Assembly: GCA_046331465.1 (NCBI GenBank) | Contig: JAXLQV010000001.1 | Location: 744,001 to 808,000, forward strand | Direction of reading: 5' to 3' | DNA: 64,000 nucleotides | DNA from: UBA5066 sp046331465 | GTDB lineage: Bacteria > Acidobacteriota > Thermoanaerobaculia > UBA5066 | The notes under the pieces: model-generated | What the model was told of the DNA's origin: nothing | The model's database searches: none | The model's input: the letters and a program-made list of their open reading frames with translations, nothing else | Made by a program: the position numbers and the translations under genes | Part shown: piece by piece, positions 18,825 to 26,330 of the stretch | Position numbering within the stretch: position 1 is the first letter of the stretch | Layout of the letters: each line of letters begins with the position of its first letter

Positions 18825-20284
18825 GGAGCCTCCGTGCTCGCGAGTTCGGTCCAGAGGTGGACGAGGGCGTAGGCGCGCCACGGCCGCCAGGCGCGGGCGC
18901 GCGAGGAGACGGCGGCCTCGGCGGGGAGCTGGCCCCCGGTGGCGAGCGCCTTGCGGACGCCGAGGTCGCCCGCGGGGAACGCGTCGGGCTCGCCGAGCGA
19001 GCGGAGCGCGATCGCCTGCGTCGTCCAGGGCCCGATGCCGGGGATCCGCGCGAGGCGCGCCTCCGCCTCCTCGAGCGAGGCGGCCGGCCCGAGGTCGAGA
19101 CGGCCGAGCGCGACCTCCCGCGCGAGCGCCCGGATCGTCTCGCCGCGCCGGGACGGGAGGCCGATCGACGCGACGTCGGCCTCCGCCAGGGCTTCGGGTC
19201 CCGGGAAGAGCCGCGTGAGGCCGTCCCTCGCGGAAGAGGCGGGGAGCTCGCTCCCGAACCTCTCGACGAGGCGTGCGGCGAGCGTGCGGGCCGCGCGCAC
19301 CGAGACCTGCTGCCCGAGGACCGTCCGCACGGCAGTCTCGAACGGGTCCCACGCGCCGGGGACGCGCAGGCCCGGCCGCCGCGCGACGAGCGGCGCGAGG
19401 AGCGGGTCGCGCGCGAGGTGCGCGGCGATCGAGCCCGGGTCGGCCTCGAGGTCGAAGAGGCGCGTCGCGCGGCGCGACGCCTCGAGCGCCGCGGCGGGCC
19501 CGAGGCCCGAGAGACGGAGGACGAGCGCGCCGCGGGCGCCGTCGAAGCGCGCCTCGACGACGCCCGCCGAGCCTCCGAGCGCGGCCGTGCGCCGCCAGGT
19601 GCCGCCCTCGACGCTCTCGACGCCCGGGACGGCGCGCGAGGAGAGGAACGCGAGGAGCGACGCGGCGTCGTACGGCGGGCGCCAGGGGAGCCGGAGCGTG
19701 ATCCCCGGGCCGTCGGCGGCGGGGGCGGCGCTCCGGCGCAGCTCCGTCGGGGCGAGGCCGAACGCCGCCTTCACGGCCTCGTTGAAGCGCCTCACGCTCG
19801 AGTAGCCGGCCGCGAGCGCGACGTCGGAGACCCGGAGCGACGTGTCGTCGAGGAGCCTCCGCGCGAAGTGGAGACGCCGCGTCCGGGCGACCGCGACCGG
19901 CGAGGCGCCGAGGTGCTCGGCGAAGAGTCGGCGGAGGTGCCGCTCGCCGACGCCGAGGCGCGCGGCGAGCGTGCCGAGAGGCGCGTCGTCCGCGCGGCCC
20001 GCCTCGATCTGGCGGAGCGCCCGCGCGACGGTCGCGGACGATCCCGACCAGGCCGGGGTCCCGGGCGCGGTCTCGGGCCGGCAACGACGGCAGGCGCGGA
20101 AGCCCGCCTCCTCGGCCGCGGCCGCGCAGGGGAAGAAGCGGACGTTCCGCGGCTTCGGGAGCGGGGCGGGGCAGCCCGGGCGGCAGTAGACGCCGGTCGT
20201 CGTCACGGCCGCGTAGAAGCGCCCGGCGAAGCGGCGGTCCCGCCCGAGGAAGGCGGCGAGGCAGGATTCCCGGTCGATCTCCAC
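18821..20284 (-). CDS. Ada-AlkA fusion: methyl-phosphotriester sensor/regulator with 3-methyladenine DNA glycosylase
   Basis: A 487-residue three-part protein. Residues 1-75 are the Ada zinc domain with all four Cys (VYCRPGCPA and FRACRRCRP); the first Cys is the methyl acceptor in known Ada proteins. Residues about 90-185 are an AraC-type HTH (LGVGERHLRRLFAEHLGASP, DVALAAGYSSVRRFNEAVKAAF). The rest is AlkA: an N-terminal domain, then the HhH-GPD part with FETAVRTVLGQQVSVRAARTL, the hairpin IPGIGPWTTQAIALR, and a catalytic Asp in FPAGDLGV near residue 439. It should sense DNA methylation and also excise methylated bases. GTG 20284 is the start. A TATCAC box lies 7 nt upstream, without a ribosome binding site. 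It is coupled to ogt downstream. Confidence 0.93.
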   Translation of the reverse strand: MEIDRESCLAAFLGRDRRFAGRFYAAVTTTGVYCRPGCPAPLPKPRNVRFFPCAAAAEEAGFRACRRCRPETAPGTPAWSGSSATVARALRQIEAGRADDAPLGTLAARLGVGERHLRRLFAEHLGASPVAVARTRRLHFARRLLDDTSLRVSDVALAAGYSSVRRFNEAVKAAFGLAPTELRRSAAPAADGPGITLRLPWRPPYDAASLLAFLSSRAVPGVESVEGGTWRRTAALGGSAGVVEARFDGARGALVLRLSGLGPAAALEASRRATRLFDLEADPGSIAAHLARDPLLAPLVARRPGLRVPGAWDPFETAVRTVLGQQVSVRAARTLAARLVERFGSELPASSARDGLTRLFPGPEALAEADVASIGLPSRRGETIRALAREVALGRLDLGPAASLEEAEARLARIPGIGPWTTQAIALRSLGEPDAFPAGDLGVRKALATGGQLPAEAAVSSRARAWRPWRAYALVHLWTELASTEAP

Positions 20285-20395
20285 GCCGCGAGTGATACCG
20301 CAATCCGGCGGTCGCGTCTGGCGGTTTTCGGACGTGGCTGCCCCGCCCGGTCCGCTCCGGACGGGGAGCGGGTGCCGGGAACGGGCACGGAGGGG

Positions 20396-20401
20396 TATCG
20401 T
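20396..20401 (+). promoter_or_regulatory. TATCGT, candidate -10 box
   Basis: TATCGT lies 17 nt before the ATG at 20419, leaving a short leader that still contains CGGAGAGA. On the other strand TATCAC (20297-20292) faces the Ada-AlkA gene, so this gap looks like a divergent promoter region. Confidence 0.4.
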
Positions 20402-20418
20402 GCGCACGGAGAGATCGA

Positions 20419-20883
20419 ATGCCGCGACCGATCCCGCCTCCCGAGAAAGCCCGCTGGCTCATCCTCGTCACGGGGCTGACCGCGTCGATCCCGCTCTACT
20501 CCGTCGTCGTCTTCGTCCTCGCGTCGACGGAGCCGGCCGGCGCGCCCGCACCGCTCGGCATGCGAATCGGCATCTACGGCGCCGCGTTCGCGCTCTCGCT
20601 CCTCGCGCTCGCCGCCGCCCCGCGCGTCGGCACCGACCCGGCGACGGCGCTCCCGTTCGACGCGTTCCTCCGCCGGACGCTCCTCTCGCTCGCGATCGCC
20701 GAGACGGTCGCGATCCTCGGCCTCGTCCTCTACTTCGTCGGCCGGAACCTCGGCGACTTCCTCGTCCTCGCGGGGCTCGCGTTCGCGGTGATCCTGCTCG
20801 GGATCGTGCCGCGCGGGCTCCGCTGGTTCCGCCTGAAAGCGGAGCCTCCGGCCGGCGGTCCCCCGTCGATCGGTCCGGGCTGA
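20419..20883 (+). CDS. Small integral membrane protein of unknown function
   Basis: A 154-residue protein with four predicted membrane helices (about residues 12-35, 48-67, 88-110, 114-133), a cytoplasmic-looking basic loop (RGLRWFRLK) and a Pro-rich tail. The helices include TASIPLYSVVVFVLAS and SLAIAETVAILGLVLYFVG. I do not recognise a family beyond a general four-helix membrane pattern. CGGAGAGA precedes the ATG. It is divergent from the Ada-AlkA gene; nothing links it to DNA repair beyond position. A 7-bp hairpin follows the gene. Confidence 0.7.
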   Translation: MPRPIPPPEKARWLILVTGLTASIPLYSVVVFVLASTEPAGAPAPLGMRIGIYGAAFALSLLALAAAPRVGTDPATALPFDAFLRRTLLSLAIAETVAILGLVLYFVGRNLGDFLVLAGLAFAVILLGIVPRGLRWFRLKAEPPAGGPPSIGPG

Positions 20884-20893
20884 CCTCCCGCGC

Positions 20894-20910
20894 GCCGCGC
20901 CCGGCGCGGC
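20894..20910. terminator. Short hairpin between convergent genes
   Basis: GCCGCGC-CCG-GCGCGGC forms a 7-bp stem with a 3-nt loop, 11 nt after one stop and 7 nt from the opposite one. Confidence 0.45.
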
Positions 20911-20917
20911 GGGGTCG

Positions 20918-21229
20918 TCAGGCCTTCTTTCCCTCGACGGCGTCGGCGATGCCGAGGAACTCCGGGTAGGCGACCGCCGGCCAGCTCTCGGCCGAGAGCG
21001 CCCCGTTCTCGCGCGAGAGGAGCGAGACGCGGAACGCCGTCTCCCCGTCCGGGGCCTCGTAGACGTCCATGAAGTCGTACGGGCCGAGGAGCGCGTAGTG
21101 CGCGATCCAGCGGATCCCCGGGCAGACCGTCTCGACCTTCTTCTTCCAGTCGTGCCCCGTCGCCCTCCGGCCCGAGGCGCCCTGGAGCGCCGCGGGCGTC
21201 AGCTTCGTCATCAGGACGTACGTCGCCAT
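20918..21229 (-). CDS. GYD domain protein
   Basis: A 103-residue protein beginning ATYVLMTKLTPAALQG, with the family signature ALLGPYDFMDVYEAPDGETAFRVS in its second half. That matches the GYD domain (ferredoxin-like alpha/beta fold, function unknown), which is usually about 95-105 residues. AAAGGAGG lies 7 nt before the ATG. It is transcribed away from the OsmC gene 122 nt away. Confidence 0.85.
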   Translation of the reverse strand: MATYVLMTKLTPAALQGASGRRATGHDWKKKVETVCPGIRWIAHYALLGPYDFMDVYEAPDGETAFRVSLLSRENGALSAESWPAVAYPEFLGIADAVEGKKA

Positions 21230-21338
21230 GACGGATCCTCCTTTCGACGTTCTGTCGGTCGCGAAATCAACGTTACACCCGCGCGGCCGGGGAGGGGGAC
21301 GGGGCGCTGCCGGTCTCGACGGGCGCCGCCGTCTCGCG

Positions 21339-21344
21339 TAGCGT
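21339..21344 (+). promoter_or_regulatory. TAGCGT -10 box of a probable leaderless transcript
   Basis: TAGCGT is 7 nt before the ATG at 21352. TCGACG at 21316-21321 matches the -35 consensus at four positions with a 17-nt spacer. Confidence 0.55.
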
Positions 21345-21351
21345 TCGGGGC

Positions 21352-21771
21352 ATGGCCGTCGACATCGACATCGTCTACACCGGGGACCTCCACTGCGAAG
21401 CCCTCCACCGCCCGTCCGGCACGAAGATCGTCACCGACGCGCCCGTCGACAACGGGGGGAAGGGCGAGGCCTTCTCGCCGACGGACCTCTGCGCGACGTC
21501 CCTCGGCAGCTGCCTCGCCACGACGATGGCTCTCGTCGCCGTCCGGCACGGCATCGAGCTGCGCGGAACGACGGTCCACGTCGTGAAGGAAATGGTCGCC
21601 GACCCGCGCCGCCGGATCGGGGCGCTCCGGACGACGATCACGTTCCCGGCGGGCCTCGACCTCCCGGCGGAGACGCGCGCGCTGCTCGAGGCCACGGCCC
21701 GCGCCTGCCCCGTGGAGAAGAGCCTCGGGCCGAACGTCGAGGTGCCGATGGAGTTCCGCTGGCCGGGCTGA
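21352..21771 (+). CDS. OsmC-family peroxiredoxin-like protein
   Basis: A 139-residue OsmC/Ohr-fold protein, which reduces organic hydroperoxides by a two-cysteine mechanism. Both cysteines are present: one in TSLGSCLATTMAL (about residue 53) and one in ARACPVEKS (about residue 124). The AFSPTDLCATSLGSC motif is typical of the OsmC/YhfA-like subgroup. The protein is complete at the family's normal length. It is expressed from a leaderless-type start. It is convergent with the SRPBCC gene, with 10 nt between stops. Confidence 0.9.
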   Translation: MAVDIDIVYTGDLHCEALHRPSGTKIVTDAPVDNGGKGEAFSPTDLCATSLGSCLATTMALVAVRHGIELRGTTVHVVKEMVADPRRRIGALRTTITFPAGLDLPAETRALLEATARACPVEKSLGPNVEVPMEFRWPG

Positions 21772-21781
21772 CCGGCGGGCG

Positions 21782-22324
21782 CTACTTCTTCGACCAGTCG
21801 ACCGGGCCGCGGATGAACCGTTCCCTGAGCCGGGAGAGGACGGTGTCCCAGGCCTTGTCGAAGTAGGCGCGCCCCTTCTCGCCTGCCTCCCCTTCCGGGA
21901 AGCCGTCGTGGACGAGCGTCACGAGCGTCGTCTCGCCGACCGATCCCGGGAGGAGCTCGACGGTCACCCTCCCCTTCGCCCCGGAATCCCTCAGCTCCGG
22001 GATCGCCGGGGGGTAGCTCCAGGTGAAGGCGAGCTTCTTCGGCGGGTCGGCGGAGATCACCGTGCAGCCGTCGCACCCGCGCGCGCCGGGGGCGGCGTCG
22101 GGCGTGAACCAGATCTCGTACGCGCCGCCCGCCTTCGCCTCGACCTTCCCGTCCGGCGCGAGGAACGTCCGGATCCCCTCGGCCGTCGTCCACGCGGCCC
22201 AGACGTCGGCCGGTGCCGCCGGGACGATCGCCGACTTGTGGAGCGGCGCCGGGGGGAGCGCGAGCGCGGCGCCCGCGGCGAACGCGAGCGCGAGCGGGAG
22301 GGAGCGGAGCACGACGATCTTCAC
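21782..22324 (-). CDS. Exported SRPBCC/AHSA1-like domain protein
   Basis: A 180-residue protein with a signal peptide (KIVVLRSLPLALAFAAGAALA). The rest is an AHSA1-type START-like domain: PAAPADVWAAWTTAEGIRTFLAP, then GGAYEIWFTP, PPKKLAFTWSYPP and TTLVTLVHDGFPEG. SRPBCC domains bind hydrophobic ligands in a deep pocket; most AHSA1-like members are cytoplasmic, so export is notable. A Cys pair (RGCDGCT) is present. The RBS is AGGAGG, 7 nt before the ATG. The gene is divergent from the SGNH operon, with 37 nt between starts. Confidence 0.82.
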   Translation of the reverse strand: MKIVVLRSLPLALAFAAGAALALPPAPLHKSAIVPAAPADVWAAWTTAEGIRTFLAPDGKVEAKAGGAYEIWFTPDAAPGARGCDGCTVISADPPKKLAFTWSYPPAIPELRDSGAKGRVTVELLPGSVGETTLVTLVHDGFPEGEAGEKGRAYFDKAWDTVLSRLRERFIRGPVDWSKK

Positions 22325-22349
22325 GGCCGGACCTCCTGGACCGAGACTC

Positions 22350-22355
22350 TATACT
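22350..22355 (+). promoter_or_regulatory. TATACT -10 box of the SGNH/MBOAT operon, leaderless type
   Basis: TATACT lies 6 nt before the GTG at 22362. Transcription would begin at or next to the start codon. Confidence 0.6.
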
Positions 22356-22361
22356 CCGCCG

Positions 22362-23597
22362 GTGACGCCCCGCCCCGGAGGCCGGCGCGGACCCGCGGCC
22401 GCGGCCCTCCTGACGCTCAGCCTCCTCGGCGGACTCCTCGCACCCGCCCTGCCGGCGGTCCCTCCGACGGGCCCCGCGGCGCGGGTCCTCCAGCTCGGCG
22501 ACTCGCACTCCGACGGCACGGCCTGGCCGGCCCTTCTCCGGCGCGCCCGGGAGCAGGCCGCGGGAGCGCCGTCCGGCGGCTTCGGGCTCCCGGGCTCCGC
22601 GACCTGCACCGACGCGCGCGTCGTGGCGTCGGGCTGGAGCAGGGCCCACGACGGGACCTTCGGGCTCGCGGGAGCGGGGCTCGTCGCGGCCCGGGCGGGC
22701 GCCTCGGTCTCCGTAAGCGGCCGCTTCGCGCGGCTGCGCTTCCACTTCCTCGCGCGGCCGGGAGGCGGAGCGGTCCTCCTCCGCGCGGGGGGGCGCTCCG
22801 TCGAGACGCGCCTCGACGCCCCCGAGCCGCGCGTCGTCGTCGTCGAGGCGGGGCCGGGAGACGAGGCCGACGTCGTGGCCCGCGATCCGGGGCCGCGCCT
22901 TCTCGGCATCGGGTGCGACGCGGTCGAAGGGGGGCCGTGGTACGCGGCGATCGGCGTCAACGGGGCGCGGGCCGACCGGCTCGTCGCGATCCCGGAGCCG
23001 CTCCTGGCCGCCTCGCTCCGCGCCGAATCCCCGTCGCGCGTCGCCCTCGCGTTCGGCACGAACGAGTCGCGCGACCCGCGCTTCGACGAGGAAGCCTACG
23101 TGGCGACGCTCGGCGAAGCGCTTTCGCGCATCCGCCGCGCGCTCCCGTCCGCGGAGCTCGTCGTCGTCGGCGCGCCGGACCAGGGGGGCGTCCCCCCCGC
23201 GAGGCTCGACGCGGTCGTCCGGGCGCAGCGACGCGCCGCCGCCGCCGCGCGCGCGGCGTTCGTCGACCTGCGCTCCGCGATGGGCGGGGCGGGGACGGCC
23301 GTCCGCTGGGCCTCGGCGCCCGCGCCCCTCGCGGCCCGCGACCTCGTCCACTTCACGGAGTCGGGCTACCGCGAGATCGCGCGCCTCGTCGCGCCGGCGC
23401 TCGTCGGCCTTCCGCCCGAGGCGATCCCGGCCTCCGCCCCGGCGCCGCAGGGGACGCGCGTGGCGGCCGCAGCCGAGCCCCGCGGCGGCGACCAGGCCGG
23501 CGACATCCGGACGTACCGCGACGCGAGCGGGCGGCTCGTCCTCTCGAACACCGGCCCCCCGGCGGGCGCCCCGACCCTCGGGAGGACGCCCCGTTGA
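22362..23597 (+). CDS. SGNH/GDSL hydrolase-like exported protein (first of three), with a DUF4124-like tail
   Basis: A 411-residue protein with a signal peptide (AAAALLTLSLLGGLLAPALPA). SGNH blocks are visible: block I VLQLGDSHSDG with the nucleophile Ser near residue 47, a G-T-N block (FGTNESRD) and block V ARDLVHFTESGY, which supplies catalytic Asp and His. The last 35 residues, DIRTYRDASGRLVLSNTG, resemble a DUF4124 module. It shares the pattern AMGG...RW...D..H with the two related proteins downstream. It probably acts on an acyl group on a periplasmic or surface glycan, together with the MBOAT protein. The gene overlaps the next one by 4 nt (TTGA). Confidence 0.82.
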   Translation: MTPRPGGRRGPAAAALLTLSLLGGLLAPALPAVPPTGPAARVLQLGDSHSDGTAWPALLRRAREQAAGAPSGGFGLPGSATCTDARVVASGWSRAHDGTFGLAGAGLVAARAGASVSVSGRFARLRFHFLARPGGGAVLLRAGGRSVETRLDAPEPRVVVVEAGPGDEADVVARDPGPRLLGIGCDAVEGGPWYAAIGVNGARADRLVAIPEPLLAASLRAESPSRVALAFGTNESRDPRFDEEAYVATLGEALSRIRRALPSAELVVVGAPDQGGVPPARLDAVVRAQRRAAAAARAAFVDLRSAMGGAGTAVRWASAPAPLAARDLVHFTESGYREIARLVAPALVGLPPEAIPASAPAPQGTRVAAAAEPRGGDQAGDIRTYRDASGRLVLSNTGPPAGAPTLGRTPR

Positions 23598-24910
23598 GGC
23601 TCGTCCCCTGCGCCGCGGCCCTCCTCGCCGGCCTCCTCCTCGCGGCTCCGTCCGGGGCGGCGACCGCGAAGCACGCGCCGGCGAAGTCGGCCCCGAAGAA
23701 GAAGGCGAAGCCGGCGAAACCGGCGCGGCCCGCGCCGCCCGCGGAGATCGAGGAGCCGCGCGCGCTCGAGACGTTCTACGCCAGGCTTCGCGAGCTCGAG
23801 CGGGGAGAGGCGCGGACCGTCCGCGTCCTCTGGTTCGGCGACTCGCACGTGGAGGCGGACTTCCTCACCGGGCGCGCCCGGAACCTCCTGCAGGACCGGT
23901 TCGGCGACGCCGGGCCGGGCCTCGTGATGCCGGGGAACCCGTGGCGCTACTTCCGGCACGAGCGGGCGAAGAGCCGCGGCGACGGGGGATTCGAGACCGT
24001 CGGCCTCGGCCGCGACAGCCTCGAGACGCAGGTCGGGCTCTGGGGCGTCGCGCTCGTGCCGCGCGCCTCCGGGAGCGCGAGCGTCGAGTCGGTCTTCGCA
24101 GGGTCGGAGGTCGTCGCGCTCGCGACGTCGGGCGAGGGGTGCCTTGCGGTCGCGATCGACGGCGTCACCGCGTTCGCGGGGGACGTCGGCCGCGCCGTCG
24201 ACGGCACGGTGTCGACCCCGTGCGCGCGGGTGGACGGCGCGGTCCTCCGCGACGGGGGCGTCGTCGCGTTCGTCTCCCCCGAGCCGGTCCCGGAGGGGCC
24301 CCACGCGCTCGAGCTCCGCGACGCCTGCGGCGGCGCGGTCCGGGTCCTCGCGGCCGACCTGACGACGGAGCGCCCCGGCGTCCTCGTCGACTCGGTCGGC
24401 GTCATCGGGGCGGAGATCGGGATGCTCGGCAAGCCGGACCGCGAGCTCCGCCGCGCGCTCCTCGAGAGGCTCGACCCCGCCCTAGTCGTCGTCTCGTACG
24501 GGACGAACGACATGGGGCGCGGGGACCTCGTCGAGGAGGACTACCGCGCCGAGGCGAGCGCGCTCCTCCGCGCCCTCCGGGAGGACGCCCCCGGCGCGGC
24601 GATCCTCGTCACGGGCCCGACGGACCGCGCGTCGAGGTCGAAGCGCGTCTCCCGCCTCCTCGCGACGACGGAGCCCCTCGTCCTCCGCGCGCTCCGGGCC
24701 GCCTCCCGCGGGAACGGCGCCGCGTTCTGGGACCAGCGGGCGGCGATGGGGGGCGACGGGGCGATCCGGGCGTGGGCGAGGAAGGGGCTCGCCGCGCGGG
24801 ACCTCGTCCACCTGAGCCGGCCTGGCTACGAGAAGCTCGCCGGGGAGCTCGTCGGGAAGCTCCTCTCCGGGTACGGCGCGTGGAACGCGGGAGGGGGGGC
24901 CGGCCGGTGA
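23594..24910 (+). CDS. SGNH/GDSL hydrolase-like exported protein (second of three)
   Basis: A 438-residue protein starting at TTG 23594, which overlaps the previous stop; GGGAGGA lies about 8 nt upstream. After a signal peptide (VPCAAALLAGLLLAAPSGA) comes a Lys/Ala/Pro-rich linker (residues about 28-50), then the SGNH domain with VLWFGDSHVEADFLTG (block I), VVSYGTNDMGRGD (block III) and ARDLVHLSRPGYEKLA (block V). GDAGPGLVMPGNPWRYFRH is closely echoed in the third protein (GNGGPGFVLAGRPWGWYGH). These are paralogues. It is coupled to the MBOAT gene by a GTGA overlap. Proposed role: O-acyl transfer or removal on an envelope polymer. Confidence 0.83.
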   Translation: MRLVPCAAALLAGLLLAAPSGAATAKHAPAKSAPKKKAKPAKPARPAPPAEIEEPRALETFYARLRELERGEARTVRVLWFGDSHVEADFLTGRARNLLQDRFGDAGPGLVMPGNPWRYFRHERAKSRGDGGFETVGLGRDSLETQVGLWGVALVPRASGSASVESVFAGSEVVALATSGEGCLAVAIDGVTAFAGDVGRAVDGTVSTPCARVDGAVLRDGGVVAFVSPEPVPEGPHALELRDACGGAVRVLAADLTTERPGVLVDSVGVIGAEIGMLGKPDRELRRALLERLDPALVVVSYGTNDMGRGDLVEEDYRAEASALLRALREDAPGAAILVTGPTDRASRSKRVSRLLATTEPLVLRALRAASRGNGAAFWDQRAAMGGDGAIRAWARKGLAARDLVHLSRPGYEKLAGELVGKLLSGYGAWNAGGGAGR

Positions 24911-26322
24911 GTCTCGCCGACCCGCTCTACCTCGTCTTCCTCCTCGGGGCGGTCGCCGTCGTCCGCCTCCTCGCGGCGCGCGCGCCGCGGGCGCTCGTCC
25001 TCGTCCCGCTGAGCCTCGCCTTCTACGCGACCTGGAACCCGCTCGCTCTCCTGCCGCTCCTCGCGACGGCGGCCGTCGACTTCAACGTCGCGCGCGCCCT
25101 CGGGCGGACGTCGCGGCCCCTGGCGAGGCGGCTCCTCGTGGCGACGAGCGTGACGGTCGACCTCGCGCTCCTCGCGGCGTTCAAGTACTCCGGGCTCCTC
25201 GCCCGCGCCGCCGCGCCTCTCCTCGGGCGCGCGGGCGACCCGTCGTGGCCTCCCTTCACGCTCGTCCTCGGGGCGGGCATCTCGTTCTACACGTTCCAGT
25301 CGCTCTCCTGCGTGATCGACGTCTACCGGCGCGACGAGGACCCGCCCGCCCGCTTCCTCGACTACCTCGCGTTCGTCTCCTTCTTCCCGACGCTCCTCGC
25401 GGGCCCGATCACGCGCGCCGGGACGTTCTTCCCGCAGTGGGCGCGCCCGCTCGCGCCCCTCTCGGACGAGGAGGCGAGCCGGGCGCTCTTCCGCATCGCC
25501 CTCGGCCTCGCGAAGAAGTGCCTCATCGCCGACGTCATCGCCGTGAACCTCGTCGACCGCGTCTTCGAGGTGCCGGGCCTCTACTCGTCGGCCGAGGCGG
25601 GCGTCGCGGTCTACGCCTACGCGGCGCAGATCTGGGCCGACTTCTCCGGCTACAGCGACATCGCGATCGGCTCGGCGCTCCTCCTCGGGATCCGGCTGAA
25701 GGAGAACTTCGACTCCCCCTACCGCTCCTCCTCGCTCGCGGAGTTCTGGAGGCGCTGGCACATCTCGCTCTCGACCTGGCTCCGCGACTACCTCTTCTTC
25801 TCGCTCCCGGGGAACCGCCGCGGGGGGATCGCGCCCTACCTCAACCTCGTCGTCACGTTCGTCCTCGGAGGCCTCTGGCACGGGACGACGTGGGCCTTCG
25901 CCGGGTGGGGCCTCGTCCACGGCGCCGGCCTCGCGGTGCAGCGCCTCTTCGAGTCGCGGCGGCCCCGCGGGGCGCCCGCGGCGAAGGGGTGGAGGAAGGC
26001 GCTCGGGGTCCTCGCCACGTTCCACGTCGTCGCGTTCGCCTGGATCCTCTTCCGCTGCGAGAGCGGGGCGAGGGCCGTCGAGTTCCTGAAGGTCCTCGCG
26101 GCCGGGACGCGTGGCCTCGGGAACGTCCCGCCTCTCGCCGTCGCCGCCACGCTCCTCGCGCTCGCGTCCCACTTCCTCCCCGCGTCGTGGCAGGGCGAGG
26201 CCGAGCGGCGTTTCGGCGCGCTCCCCGCGGCCGCCCAGGCCGCGGCCCTCCTCGCGACCCTCGCCGCCGTCCGCCTCGCCGCGGGCGCGACGGTGGCGCC
26301 GTTCGTCTACTTCCAGTTCTGA
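24907..26322 (+). CDS. MBOAT-family membrane O-acyltransferase (AlgI/DltB/PatA type)
   Basis: A 471-residue polytopic protein with about 11-12 membrane segments. Family motifs are present: FYTFQSLSCVIDVYRRDE, YLAFVSFFPTLLAGPITRAGTFFPQ, WADFSGYSDIAIGSALLLG, EFWRRWHISLSTWLRDYLF and the catalytic-His segment GGLWHGTTWAFAGWGLVHG. These proteins pass an acyl group, usually acetyl, from the cytoplasm across the inner membrane for O-acylation of alginate, peptidoglycan, teichoic acid or other glycans. The partner transferases are usually SGNH-fold proteins such as AlgJ/AlgX or PatB, and here three such genes flank it. GTG 24907 overlaps the upstream stop. Confidence 0.93.
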   Translation: MSLADPLYLVFLLGAVAVVRLLAARAPRALVLVPLSLAFYATWNPLALLPLLATAAVDFNVARALGRTSRPLARRLLVATSVTVDLALLAAFKYSGLLARAAAPLLGRAGDPSWPPFTLVLGAGISFYTFQSLSCVIDVYRRDEDPPARFLDYLAFVSFFPTLLAGPITRAGTFFPQWARPLAPLSDEEASRALFRIALGLAKKCLIADVIAVNLVDRVFEVPGLYSSAEAGVAVYAYAAQIWADFSGYSDIAIGSALLLGIRLKENFDSPYRSSSLAEFWRRWHISLSTWLRDYLFFSLPGNRRGGIAPYLNLVVTFVLGGLWHGTTWAFAGWGLVHGAGLAVQRLFESRRPRGAPAAKGWRKALGVLATFHVVAFAWILFRCESGARAVEFLKVLAAGTRGLGNVPPLAVAATLLALASHFLPASWQGEAERRFGALPAAAQAAALLATLAAVRLAAGATVAPFVYFQF

Positions 26323-26330
26323 AGGCCGAC

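Noticed and set aside
22362..24910. A frameshift splitting one SGNH gene into two
   Set aside because: Each has its own signal peptide, complete block I, III and V motifs and a 4-nt TTGA overlap typical of the operons here.
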